This document shows positions 6,833 through 13,177 of a stretch of 27,639 bases of DNA, piece after piece. Numbering within the stretch: position 1 is the stretch's first letter; every line of letters begins with the position of its first letter. The notes beneath the pieces were generated by a model that worked only from the letters and a program-made list of their open reading frames with translations, was not told where the DNA came from and made no database searches. The stretch comes from Acidimicrobiia bacterium (lineage in GTDB: Bacteria; Actinomycetota; Acidimicrobiia; IMCC26256; PALSA-555): the NCBI GenBank assembly GCA_022865365.1, contig JALHSW010000535.1, positions 1 through 27,639 on the forward strand, written 5' to 3'. Both the position numbers and the translations under genes were made by a program.

Positions 6833-7494
6833 TGTTCACGGGCATCATCGAGGAGCTCGGCACCGTGCGTGCGGTGCGGCACCACGACGGCGGGGCGCGC
6901 ATCGAGATCGTGGCGTCCACCGTGCTCGAGGATGCCACCATCGGCGCATCGATCGCCGTGAACGGCTGCTGCCTCACCCTCATCGAACAGGGTGACGGCT
7001 GGTGGGCGGCCGACGCCCAGGGCGAGACGCTCGACCGGACCACCGTCGGGTCCCTTGCCCCGGGGGATCCGGTGAACCTCGAACGCCCGGTACGGCTGGC
7101 CGACCGGCTGGGTGGCCATCTCGTCCAGGGCCACGTCGACGGGGTCGGCACCGTGGTCGAGCGTGCCCCCGAACCCGATGGCGCGACGCGCCTGGCGGTG
7201 GAGATGCCGGACGGTCTCGCCCGCTACGTCGTCGAGAAGGGCTCGGTGACGGTCGACGGTGTGAGCCTCACCATCACCGGCACCCGCCGACGCGACGGCG
7301 CCGATCGGTTCGGCGTCGCGCTCGTCCCGCACACCCTCGCGATGACCACACTGGGCGGGCGAGCGCCGGGCGACACGGTCAACCTCGAGGTCGACATCCT
7401 CGCCAAGTACGTGGAACGACTCCTCGTGCCCGAACTGCCTGATTCCAGAGAGCCTGATTCCAGAGAGCCTGATTCCAGAGAGCAGGAAGCCTGA
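6832..7494 (+). CDS. ribE: Riboflavin synthase (alpha chain type)
   Basis: Dismutates two 6,7-dimethyl-8-ribityllumazines into riboflavin plus the pyrimidine precursor. The 220-residue product begins MFTGIIEELG, the near-invariant family start. It has two lumazine-binding barrels: residues 1-95 with NGCCLT, and 98-195 with LVQGHVDGVG and VSLTIT. The family usually ends near residue 200; here a charged tail follows, with PDSRE repeated three times, encoded by a perfect 15-bp tandem repeat. The gene starts at ATG 6832 in a TGATG overlap with ribD and ends in a TGATG overlap with ribBA. The symbol follows the ribE naming; some groups call it ribC. Confidence 0.96.
   Translation: MFTGIIEELGTVRAVRHHDGGARIEIVASTVLEDATIGASIAVNGCCLTLIEQGDGWWAADAQGETLDRTTVGSLAPGDPVNLERPVRLADRLGGHLVQGHVDGVGTVVERAPEPDGATRLAVEMPDGLARYVVEKGSVTVDGVSLTITGTRRRDGADRFGVALVPHTLAMTTLGGRAPGDTVNLEVDILAKYVERLLVPELPDSREPDSREPDSREQEA
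7438..7482 (+). repeat. 15-bp tandem repeat, three perfect copies, in the ribE 3' end
   Basis: The unit cctgattccagagag occurs at 7438-7452, 7453-7467 and 7468-7482 without mismatch. It keeps frame and encodes PDSRE three times, just before the ribE stop. The first six bases of the unit, cctgat, recur at 7490-7495, where they form the stop/start TGATG junction with ribBA. Perfect identity suggests recent slippage. Confidence 0.97.
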
Positions 7495-8711
7495 TGCCCT
7501 TCACCAAGATCGAGAACGCGATCGCGGCGATCGAACGTGGCGAGTTCGTGATCGCCGTCGACGACGCCGACCGGGAGAACGAGGGCGACCTCATCATGGC
7601 CGCCGAGCGGGTCACGCCCGAGGCGATGGCGTTCATGATCCGCCATACGAGCGGTGTGATCTGCCTGCCCCTCGAGGGTGAGCGCTGCGACGCGCTGCAA
7701 CTGCCCCTGATGGTCGCGAACAACACCGAGGCCCAGCGCACCGCGTTCACGGTCTCGGTCGACGCCCGCGTCGGTACGTCCACCGGCATCTCGGCTGCCG
7801 ACCGCGCCGCGACCGTGCACGCGCTGATCGATCCCGGGACCCGTCCCGACGACCTGGCGCGTCCCGGGCACATCTTTCCGCTGCGGTACCGCGAAGGGGG
7901 TGTGCTCAAGCGCGCTGGTCACACCGAAGCCGCGGTCGACCTCGCTCGGCTTTCCGGCGGCTACCCCTCGGGGGTCCTGGCTGAGATCACCAACGACGAC
8001 GGCACGATGGCGCGCCTCCCCGAACTCGAGAAGTTCGCGGCGGAGCACGACTTGCAGCTCATCTCGATCGCGGACTTGATCCGGTACCGACGTCACCGGG
8101 AGAAGCTGGTCCGGCGAGTGTCGGAGGCGCGGATCCCGACGCGCCACGGTGACTTCACTGCGTACGTGTTCGAGAGCCTCCTCGACGGCGTCGAGCACCT
8201 CGCGTTCGTGCGCGGCGAGATCTCCGCGAACCAAGACGTTCTGGTCCGGGTGCACTCCGAGTGCCTCACGGGAGACGTCTTCGGCTCGCTCCGCTGCGAC
8301 TGCGGCGTGCAGCTCGACGTCGCGCTCGAGCGGGTCGCGATCGAGGGCAGGGGGGTTGTCGTCTACCTCAGGGGGCACGAGGGTCGCGGCATCGGGCTCG
8401 GCCACAAGCTGCGGGCGTACACGCTCCAGGACGACGGGCGCGACACGGTCGAGGCGAACGTCGAGCTCGGCTTCCCGGCCGACTCCCGGGAGTACGGCAT
8501 CGGTTCGCAGATCCTTGTCGACCTCGGCGTCAGCACGATGCGCCTGATGACCAACAATCCCTCCAAGTACGGGGGTCTCGAGGGCTACGGTCTGGAGATC
8601 ATCGAGCGGGTCCCCCTGCACGTCGAGCCCAATGAGGAGAACATCTCCTACCTTCGGGCCAAGCAGGAGAAGATGGGTCACCTGCTCGACCTGGGTGAGG
8701 CCCAGGTCTGA
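7494..8711 (+). CDS. ribBA: Bifunctional DHBP synthase / GTP cyclohydrolase II
   Basis: Supplies both precursors of riboflavin: 3,4-dihydroxy-2-butanone 4-phosphate from ribulose 5-phosphate and the pyrimidine from GTP. The 405-residue fusion has the usual length. The N-terminal DHBP synthase (about 1-200) shows DDADRENEGDL at 23-33 and RPGHIFPLR near 123. The C-terminal GTP cyclohydrolase II (about 205-400) shows the zinc Cys257, Cys268 and Cys270 in HSECLTGDVFGSLRCDCG, then RGHEGRGIGLGHKL and TNNPSKYGGL. Both active sites look intact. ATG 7494 overlaps the ribE stop by one base. The end carries a 13-bp tandem repeat that copies the stop codon. Confidence 0.98.
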   Translation: MPFTKIENAIAAIERGEFVIAVDDADRENEGDLIMAAERVTPEAMAFMIRHTSGVICLPLEGERCDALQLPLMVANNTEAQRTAFTVSVDARVGTSTGISAADRAATVHALIDPGTRPDDLARPGHIFPLRYREGGVLKRAGHTEAAVDLARLSGGYPSGVLAEITNDDGTMARLPELEKFAAEHDLQLISIADLIRYRRHREKLVRRVSEARIPTRHGDFTAYVFESLLDGVEHLAFVRGEISANQDVLVRVHSECLTGDVFGSLRCDCGVQLDVALERVAIEGRGVVVYLRGHEGRGIGLGHKLRAYTLQDDGRDTVEANVELGFPADSREYGIGSQILVDLGVSTMRLMTNNPSKYGGLEGYGLEIIERVPLHVEPNEENISYLRAKQEKMGHLLDLGEAQV

Positions 8712-8741
8712 CGAGCAGGTCTGACGAGCAGGTCTGACAGG
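8703..8741 (+). repeat. 13-bp tandem repeat spanning the ribBA stop codon
   Basis: The unit caggtctgacgag is at 8703-8715 and 8716-8728, with a third, diverged copy at 8729-8741 and a partial fourth (caggtccagg) after it. Each of the first three copies contains TGA (8709, 8722, 8735). Because 13 is not a multiple of three, these stops fall in all three reading frames before ribH. Confidence 0.95.
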
Positions 8742-8759
8742 CAGGTCCAGGGGATCAAG

Positions 8760-9278
8760 ATGGGTGACTACGCGCCGACCGACGCGGAGCTCGACGCGAG
8801 CGACATGGCGCTCGCCGTCGTGGCAGGTCGTTTCAACGCCCACATCACGACGCGTCTCGTGGAGGGCGCGTGTGACGCCCTCCAGCGGTACGGACTCGCA
8901 GGCGACGTCCCGGTGTACTGGGTGCCGGGAGCGTTCGAGATCCCGCTGGCCGCGAAGTGGCTTGCCACCTCGGGCTCAGTGGACGCCGTCATCTGTGTCG
9001 GGGCGGTGGTTCGGGGCGACACTCCGCACTTCGAGTACGTGTCCGGGCCGTGTGCCGACGGCTGCGCCCGCGTCGCCCTCGACTCGGGTGTCCCGATCGC
9101 ATTCGGTGTGCTGACGACGAACGACGAGCAGCAGGCGCTCGACCGGTGTGGCGGGCGTGAGGGCAACAAGGGTGCAGAGGCGGCGGCGACGGCGGTCGAG
9201 ATGGTCGCGCTGCTGCGCCGACTTCCAGCGCCGACACGCAGTGAGGGGCCCGATGCCCGGGGAGGCGGCCGGTGCTGA
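8760..9278 (+). CDS. ribH: 6,7-dimethyl-8-ribityllumazine synthase
   Basis: Condenses the ribityl pyrimidine with dihydroxybutanone phosphate, the penultimate step of riboflavin synthesis; family members form pentamers or 60-mer capsids. The 172-residue protein shows GRFN at 23-26, PGAFEIP at 56-62, GDTPHFEYV with catalytic His90, and the NKGAEAA helix. The last 20 residues (LPAPTRSEGPDARGGGRC) extend past the usual end and overlap hisG. Start ATG 8760 lies 48 bases after the ribBA stop, with a weak AGGGG upstream. This is the last rib gene of the FMN-controlled operon. Confidence 0.96.
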   Translation: MGDYAPTDAELDASDMALAVVAGRFNAHITTRLVEGACDALQRYGLAGDVPVYWVPGAFEIPLAAKWLATSGSVDAVICVGAVVRGDTPHFEYVSGPCADGCARVALDSGVPIAFGVLTTNDEQQALDRCGGREGNKGAEAAATAVEMVALLRRLPAPTRSEGPDARGGGRC

Positions 9279-10147
9279 CGATCGTGCTGCCGAAGGGGTC
9301 ACTCGAGCGGGCGACCCTCCAGCTGTTCGAGGACGCTGACCTCGCGGTCCAGCGCTCGTCAGAGGTCGACTACCGCGCGTCGATCGAAGATCCGCGTGTC
9401 GCCGACGTTCGCATCCTGCGCCCCCAGGAGATCCCGCGATACGTGGCCGAGGGTCGCTTCGACCTCGGGGTGACCGGGCGCGACTGGATCGAGGAGACCG
9501 GAGCCGACGTCGTGTCCCTCACCGAGCTCCACTACTCGAAGGCGACCGCCCGCCCAATCCGAGTGGTGCTCGCGGTTGCCGCCGACTCGCCGGCGCAGGG
9601 GATCGCAGACCTCCCGGCCGGCGTGCGCGTGCACACCGAGTACCCCCAGATCACCACGCGGTACTTCGCAGAGCACGGGATCGACGCGGAGGTTCACCTG
9701 TCGTACGGCGCGACCGAGGCGAAGGTGCCCGACATCGCCGACGCGATCGTCGAGATCACCGAGACCGGTCGCGCCCTGCACGCGGCGGGCCTCAAGATCC
9801 TCGAGACGATGCTCGTCTCGCATACCGAGCTGGTGGCGAACCCGGTCGCGTTCGCCGACCCCGAGAAGCGGCTTGCGATGGAGCAGCTCCAGGTGCTCCT
9901 CACGGGTGCACTCGAAGCACGTGGGCGAGTCCTCCTCAAGCTCAACGTCGACGCGGCGAACCTCGATGCGGTGATCGGGTTGCTCCCGGCCCTTCGATCC
10001 CCGACGGTGTCCGAGCTCTTCGGCGGCGACGGATTCGCGGTCGAGACGGTCGTGGCGAAGAGCGAGATCAACATCCTCATCCCGGCGCTCAAGGAGCTCG
10101 GAGCGACAGGGATCATCGAGCTCCCGATCGCGAAGATCGTCCACTGA
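9272..10147 (+). CDS. hisG: ATP phosphoribosyltransferase, long form
   Basis: Joins ATP and phosphoribosyl pyrophosphate in the first, feedback-controlled step of histidine synthesis. The 291 residues fit the long HisG form: a catalytic bilobal part up to about 205, with GRFDLGVTGRDWIEE at 61-75 and the PRPP loop region EITETGRALHAAGL at 161-174, then a C-terminal ACT-like regulatory domain that binds histidine. GTG 9272 lies seven bases inside ribH, so its translation is probably coupled to ribH. No hisE or other histidine gene is in the window, although hisE is often next to hisG in actinobacteria. Expression may follow the FMN-controlled transcript. Confidence 0.96.
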   Translation: MLTIVLPKGSLERATLQLFEDADLAVQRSSEVDYRASIEDPRVADVRILRPQEIPRYVAEGRFDLGVTGRDWIEETGADVVSLTELHYSKATARPIRVVLAVAADSPAQGIADLPAGVRVHTEYPQITTRYFAEHGIDAEVHLSYGATEAKVPDIADAIVEITETGRALHAAGLKILETMLVSHTELVANPVAFADPEKRLAMEQLQVLLTGALEARGRVLLKLNVDAANLDAVIGLLPALRSPTVSELFGGDGFAVETVVAKSEINILIPALKELGATGIIELPIAKIVH

Positions 10148-10153
10148 TCTTGT

Positions 10154-10426
10154 GTGGCGGATGGTCGTCGGCCGGGTGACCTCGTGCAGCCGAAGATCGT
10201 GCGCCTCGTGACCGCCGTACACGAGGGCCGGGTGGTGGCCTTCGACGCCCACCGCGGGCTCGGCGTCGTCGAGGACCGCGACGGCACGCGCTACGACTTC
10301 CACTGCGTGCTGATCGCCGACGGGAGCCGCTCGGTGCCCATCGGCGCCGCGGTCCGCTACAGCGTCGTACCCGGCGCGCTCGGCCGGTGGGAAGCGGGCA
10401 CGATCGCCACGGTTCCTCCCGCCTAG
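10154..10426 (+). CDS. Small cold-shock-domain protein
   Basis: This 90-residue protein has a single OB-fold cold-shock-like domain: GRVVAFDAHRGLGVVEDRDG, then YDFHCVLIADGSRSVPIGAAV and a GALGRWEA end. The order G-V-FD-RG-G-V then FHC-IADGSR-VG matches a divergent actinobacterial branch of cold-shock proteins. In classical CspA the RNP2 motif is VFVHFS; here it is YDFHCV, so the aromatic nucleic-acid-binding surface is only partly kept. GTG codons at 10154, 10184, 10199 and 10208 are all in frame, and the start is uncertain. It follows hisG by six bases and ends convergently with the DUF1844 gene. RNA or DNA binding is an inference from the fold. Confidence 0.8.
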   Translation: MADGRRPGDLVQPKIVRLVTAVHEGRVVAFDAHRGLGVVEDRDGTRYDFHCVLIADGSRSVPIGAAVRYSVVPGALGRWEAGTIATVPPA

Positions 10427-10441
10427 GACCGGCCCTCTAGG
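10422..10441. repeat. Short inverted repeat between convergent genes
   Basis: CCTAG (10422-10426) and CTAGG (10437-10441) flank a ten-base GC-rich centre. The left arm contains the TAG stop of the cold-shock gene and the right arm the TAG stop of the minus-strand DUF1844 gene. The stem is only five pairs and has no U-tract, so a bidirectional terminator is possible but weak. Confidence 0.35.
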
Positions 10442-10856
10442 AATCGGGGCTCCCACCGGACACCTGCACGAACGCGAGGCGCAGCTGCGACAGTGCATCG
10501 CGTAGCGGCGCCTCGTTCTCCCCGAGGCGATGCCCGACACCGTCGAGGAGCGCGGCCATGGCGTCGATCGCCAGTCCCGCTTCGTCGAGCCGGACGGAGG
10601 CGCCGGCCTCGGGCGTCAGGTGCAGCACCGCCAGCTGCCAGAGCCCGATGGCGTGGTTGGCCACGAGATCCGCCACCGATGTGCCGGCCAGCTCGGCCCG
10701 TACCCGGCGGAGCTCCTCGGCGACCTCTTGGTCGGGGGCTGCCTGGTCGGGGGCTGCCTGGTCGGGAGCTGCCTGGTCGGGAGATGCCTCGCCGGCTCCC
10801 GCTGGGTCAGGCCCCGGCACGGGCTCCCCGCCGGAAGGTGTCCAGAGACTGCTCAC
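10437..10856 (-). CDS. DUF1844 domain protein with (APDQA)n linker
   Basis: The 139-residue protein starts at GTG 10856 on the minus strand; an AGGA lies seven bases upstream of it. The open frame extends much further upstream (to 11624), but that part is antisense to infC and is rejected. Residues 1-35 are Pro/Gly/Ala-rich (SLWTPSGGEPVPGPDPAGAG), followed by a PDQAA repeat encoded by a 15-bp tandem repeat. The rest matches the small helical DUF1844 family: VADLVANHAIGLWQLAVLHL, then LAIDAMAALLDGVG and LRDALSQLRLAFVQVSG. The function is unknown. As I recall, DUF1844 genes lie near infC in other actinobacteria such as Streptomyces, suggesting a link with translation. There is no signal peptide or membrane segment. 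Confidence 0.82.
   Translation of the reverse strand: MSSLWTPSGGEPVPGPDPAGAGEASPDQAAPDQAAPDQAAPDQEVAEELRRVRAELAGTSVADLVANHAIGLWQLAVLHLTPEAGASVRLDEAGLAIDAMAALLDGVGHRLGENEAPLRDALSQLRLAFVQVSGGSPDS
10729..10788 (-). repeat. 15-bp tandem repeat, four copies, inside the DUF1844 gene
   Basis: The plus-strand unit tggtcgggggctgcc is at 10729-10743 and 10744-10758, then with one change at 10759-10773 and two at 10774-10788. It keeps the reading frame and encodes the PDQAA units between the N-terminal linker and the DUF1844 domain. The gradient of mismatches suggests stepwise expansion. Confidence 0.95.
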
Positions 10857-11123
10857 GCTGGTATCCTCGCGCTCAACAACCGAATGTGGGAAGCGGGGCC
10901 CTCGGCCCGGGCGTGCTGTCCGGATCGTACGGCTCCCACCCGGCCGGATCTCGGCCTCCGCGGAGCACCATGCCGCGGGGACCTCCAGACACCGAGTCCG
11001 GGTCCGTCTCGAACGCACTGCCGGTCGTCCGGTGGTGCACCAGATGGCGGACGCTTCCCGCGTCCGCCATCTTCGCGTCCGGGGAACCCCGGGGGCGGCA
11101 TTGCCGAGCGACGAGGTGCACTG
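10857..11123. other. Divergent intergenic region, DUF1844 gene / infC
   Basis: These 267 bases separate two divergently transcribed genes. The left part (10857-11014) should hold the promoters. TATCCT at 10862-10867 is a possible plus-strand -10, but its -35 (TGTCCA) is poor. For the minus strand, a TACGAT box (plus-strand 10924-10929) has no good -35. The right part is the structured infC leader. I see no tRNA or credible protein gene here. Confidence 0.6.
11015..11092 (+). promoter_or_regulatory. Structured 5' leader of the infC-rpmI-rplT operon
   Basis: Three successive inverted repeats lie just before infC. GCACTGCCGG (11015-11024) pairs with CCGGTGGTGC (11029-11038) over a UCGU loop, ten pairs including two G-U. 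AGATGGCGGACGC (11042-11054) pairs with GCGTCCGCCATCT (11060-11072), thirteen perfect pairs with a five-base loop. CCGGGGAACCCCGG (11079-11092) is a self-complementary block. No U-tract follows. In several bacteria this operon is autoregulated through its leader by L20 or IF3, so an attenuator or protein-binding leader is likely; I do not recognise the specific class. Confidence 0.65.
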
Positions 11124-11126
11124 ATC
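11113..11126 (+). promoter_or_regulatory. infC ribosome-binding site and AUC start codon
   Basis: GAGG at 11113-11116 precedes the in-frame ATC at 11124 by seven bases. That codon gives (M)ATEETRINDRIR, the conserved IF3 N-terminus. There is no in-frame ATG, GTG or TTG close by; the nearby GTG at 11116 is in another frame. CTG at 11121 and ATT at 11100 are less well placed alternatives. Confidence 0.75.
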
Positions 11127-11708
11127 GCCACCGAAGAAACCAGGATCAACGATCGGATCCGGTCCCGCGAGGTCCGCCTGATCGACGAGAACGGTGGCCA
11201 GATGGGCGTCGTGGCTCTGCCCGATGCCCTCGCAGCCGCCCGGGAGCGTGAGCTCGACCTGGTCGAGGTCGCTCCCGATGCAAGTCCTCCCGTGTGCCGG
11301 ATCATGGATCACAACCGACACAAGTACGAGGAGCAGCAGCGCAAGAAGGAATCGCGGAAGAAGGCGACGCAGGTCGTCGTCAAGGAGATGAAGTTTCGCC
11401 CCAAGATCGATGTGCACGACTACACGACCAAGATGCGTCACGTCGAGCGCTTCCTCGCCGAGGGACACAAGGTCAAGCTCACGATCATGTTCCGTGGTCG
11501 TGAGATGGCCCACCCGGAGCTTGGGTTGCGCATCCTGGAGCGGATCGCCGAAGAAGTGAACGAGATCGCCATGGTCGAGTCCTCGCCCCGCCAGGACGGG
11601 CGCAACATGACGATGGTGCTGCACCCACTCAAGAAGAGCGCCCGCAAGCCCAAGCCCGCAGAGACCGCGGCGCCGGCCGGCGGGGCCGAGTCGACTGGAG
11701 CAACCTGA
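11124..11708 (+). CDS. infC: Translation initiation factor IF-3
   Basis: Binds the 30S subunit, prevents premature 50S joining and proofreads the start codon and initiator tRNA. From ATC 11124 the protein has 194 residues. The N-domain contains TRINDRIRSREVRLI and DLVEVAPDASPPVCRIMD (to about 62). A Lys/Arg-rich linker helix covers about 65-90. The C-domain has VVKEMKFRPKID, IMFRGREMAHPELG near 121 and the terminal MTMVLHPLKK. The last 20 residues are an Ala/Pro/Lys tail. The rare start codon would make expression respond to IF3 itself, which discriminates against non-canonical starts, as known for the E. coli AUU start. The stop overlaps the rpmI ATG as TGATG. Confidence 0.95.
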   Translation: MATEETRINDRIRSREVRLIDENGGQMGVVALPDALAAARERELDLVEVAPDASPPVCRIMDHNRHKYEEQQRKKESRKKATQVVVKEMKFRPKIDVHDYTTKMRHVERFLAEGHKVKLTIMFRGREMAHPELGLRILERIAEEVNEIAMVESSPRQDGRNMTMVLHPLKKSARKPKPAETAAPAGGAESTGAT

Positions 11709-11905
11709 TGCCGAAGATGAAGACCCACCGGGGTGCAGCGAAGCGCTTCAAGGTGACGGGCACCGGCAAGATCCGTCGTCGCAAGCAGTACCGGTCGCAC
11801 CTCCTCGAGAAGAAGCCGAGCAAGCGCACCCGTCGCCTCGCTCGGGGGTCGGAGGTTCTCGGCAAGGACAAGAAGCGGGTCGAGCGGCTGCTCGGCCGCG
11901 CCTGA
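11708..11905 (+). CDS. rpmI: 50S ribosomal protein L35
   Basis: This 65-residue basic protein is a 23S rRNA-binding part of the large subunit. It begins MPKMKTHRGAAKRFKVTGTG, the standard L35 opening, and continues with KIRRRKQYRSHLLEKK and the RRLARG segment. The length is normal. ATG 11708 shares one base with the infC stop, so translation is coupled to infC. A 91-base gap with a small hairpin separates it from rplT, one of the few untranslated gaps in this operon. Confidence 0.98.
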   Translation: MPKMKTHRGAAKRFKVTGTGKIRRRKQYRSHLLEKKPSKRTRRLARGSEVLGKDKKRVERLLGRA

Positions 11906-11928
11906 GGCACCCCGCCTGTCCGTACCAG

Positions 11929-11946
11929 CGGGTCCGTCCGGACCCG
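11929..11946 (+). promoter_or_regulatory. Hairpin between rpmI and rplT
   Basis: CGGGTCCG (11929-11936) and CGGACCCG (11939-11946) are perfectly complementary around a two-base centre. No U-tract follows, so a strong terminator is unlikely. A processing site, partial attenuator or L20-binding element would fit the position. Confidence 0.45.
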
Positions 11947-11996
11947 AGACGCACTGATCCCTCTCACACGACCAGCCAGACCAGGAGCACACCGCC

Positions 11997-12359
11997 ATGG
12001 CACGCGTCAAGCGTTCCGTTCATTCCAAGAAGCGTCGTCGCGCCATCCTCGAGGCAGCGGAGGGCTACTCCGGTTCCCGGAGTCGCCACGTCCGCAAGGC
12101 CAACGAGCAGGTCATGCACTCGGGCAACTACGCCTACCGCGACCGTCGGGCCCGCAAAGGTGAGTTCCGTCGGCTGTGGATCGTGCGCATCAACGCCGCG
12201 TGCCGCGAGCACGACATGTCGTACTCGCGCGTCGTGGCCGGCCTCAAGGTTGCCGACATCGAGGTCGATCGCAAGATCCTCGCCGACCTCGCAGTGCGCG
12301 ACCAGGCCGCGTTCGGCGCACTCGTCGGTGCCGCCCGTGAGGCCCTCGAGGCCGCTTGA
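11997..12359 (+). CDS. rplT: 50S ribosomal protein L20
   Basis: This 120-residue protein is essential for early assembly of the large subunit and is known in several bacteria to repress its own operon. It opens MARVKRSVHSKKRRRAILEA, with a long basic N-terminal extension, then GYSGSRSRHVRKANEQVMHS and the globular C-terminal part ending in ALEAA. AGGAG at 11983-11987 lies nine bases before ATG 11997, one of the clearest ribosome-binding sites in the window. The stop TGA overlaps the TTG of the next gene by three bases (TTGA). Confidence 0.98.
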   Translation: MARVKRSVHSKKRRRAILEAAEGYSGSRSRHVRKANEQVMHSGNYAYRDRRARKGEFRRLWIVRINAACREHDMSYSRVVAGLKVADIEVDRKILADLAVRDQAAFGALVGAAREALEAA

Positions 12360-13177
12360 CCGACGTACTGGGTCCTCGTCACGCCGAGGTCCAGCGGCTG
12401 CGTGCACTGCTGCGCGATCGCCGCACCCGGAGCGCGGAGCGTGCGTTCGTGCTCGAAGGACCGCGTGTTGTCGACGGTGCGCTCGACCGCGGTGCCCGAC
12501 TCGACGCGATCTATCTCGGGAGCGGCGCGATGCGCGCGTTCGCGCCGCTCGTGCAGCGAGCGGTCGCGACCGGAGCGCGCGTCGCCGAGCTCAAGGAGGG
12601 GGTGCTCGAGAAGCTGGGTACCACCCGTACGCCTCAACCGGTGCTTGCCGTCGCGTCGATCACTCCCCGCTCACTCGATGACTTGGCGACTCGCGGCACC
12701 CTGCTCGTGACCGTCGACCTCGGGGATCCGGGGAACCTCGGCACGATCATCCGCAGCGCCGAGGCGGCCGGAACGGCGGGCGTCGTTGCCTGCGGGAACT
12801 CGGTCGACCTCTACAACCCCAAGGTCGTACGGTCGAGCGCAGGTGCGATGTTCGGGACTGCCACATTCGGGACGGTGGTCGTGGAACAAGGTGATCCGAT
12901 GGCGACACTCGAGGAGCTCGGTCGGCGGGGCTGGCGTCGACTCGGTGCCAGCGCCGATGGTGGCGAGCCGTACGACGAGGTGGATCTCGTCGACGCGTGT
13001 GCGCTCGTGGTCGGCAACGAGGCCCGTGGTCTGGGGCCCGAGCTCGACGACTGCCTCGACGGATCCGTCACCATCCCGCTGAATCCCCCGGCCGAGTCGC
13101 TGAACGTGGCGATGGCAGCCACGGTCGTGTGCTTCGAGGCGGCTCGCCAGCGACGAGCCGCCGGGGTGGCGCCGTGA
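12356..13177 (+). CDS. TrmH-family (SPOUT) rRNA 2'-O-methyltransferase, TsnR/RlmB-like
   Basis: A SAM-dependent RNA ribose methyltransferase of the SpoU/TrmH class. The 273-residue protein has an N-terminal substrate-binding domain (about 1-100, with FVLEGPRVVDGAL) and a C-terminal knotted domain. The three class motifs are VDLGDPGNLGTIIRSAEAAG (120-139, motif 1), VVGNEARGLGPEL (218-230, motif 2) and IPLNPPAESLNVAMA (240-254, motif 3). The target nucleotide cannot be told by eye. TTG 12356 overlaps the rplT stop (TTGA), and the end overlaps pheS (GTGA). In mycobacteria a homologue annotated tsnR occupies the same place between rplT and pheS; a role in 23S rRNA modification is likelier than antibiotic resistance. 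Confidence 0.93.
   Translation: MTDVLGPRHAEVQRLRALLRDRRTRSAERAFVLEGPRVVDGALDRGARLDAIYLGSGAMRAFAPLVQRAVATGARVAELKEGVLEKLGTTRTPQPVLAVASITPRSLDDLATRGTLLVTVDLGDPGNLGTIIRSAEAAGTAGVVACGNSVDLYNPKVVRSSAGAMFGTATFGTVVVEQGDPMATLEELGRRGWRRLGASADGGEPYDEVDLVDACALVVGNEARGLGPELDDCLDGSVTIPLNPPAESLNVAMAATVVCFEAARQRRAAGVAP

Noticed and set aside
10857..11624. Upstream extension of the minus-strand DUF1844 frame into infC
   Set aside because: The extension is antisense to the infC leader and gene and has no family similarity; a good ribosome-binding site supports GTG 10856 as the start.
11929..11960. Intrinsic terminator after rpmI
   Set aside because: The hairpin has no U-tract and rplT is normally co-transcribed, so a terminator is not supported.
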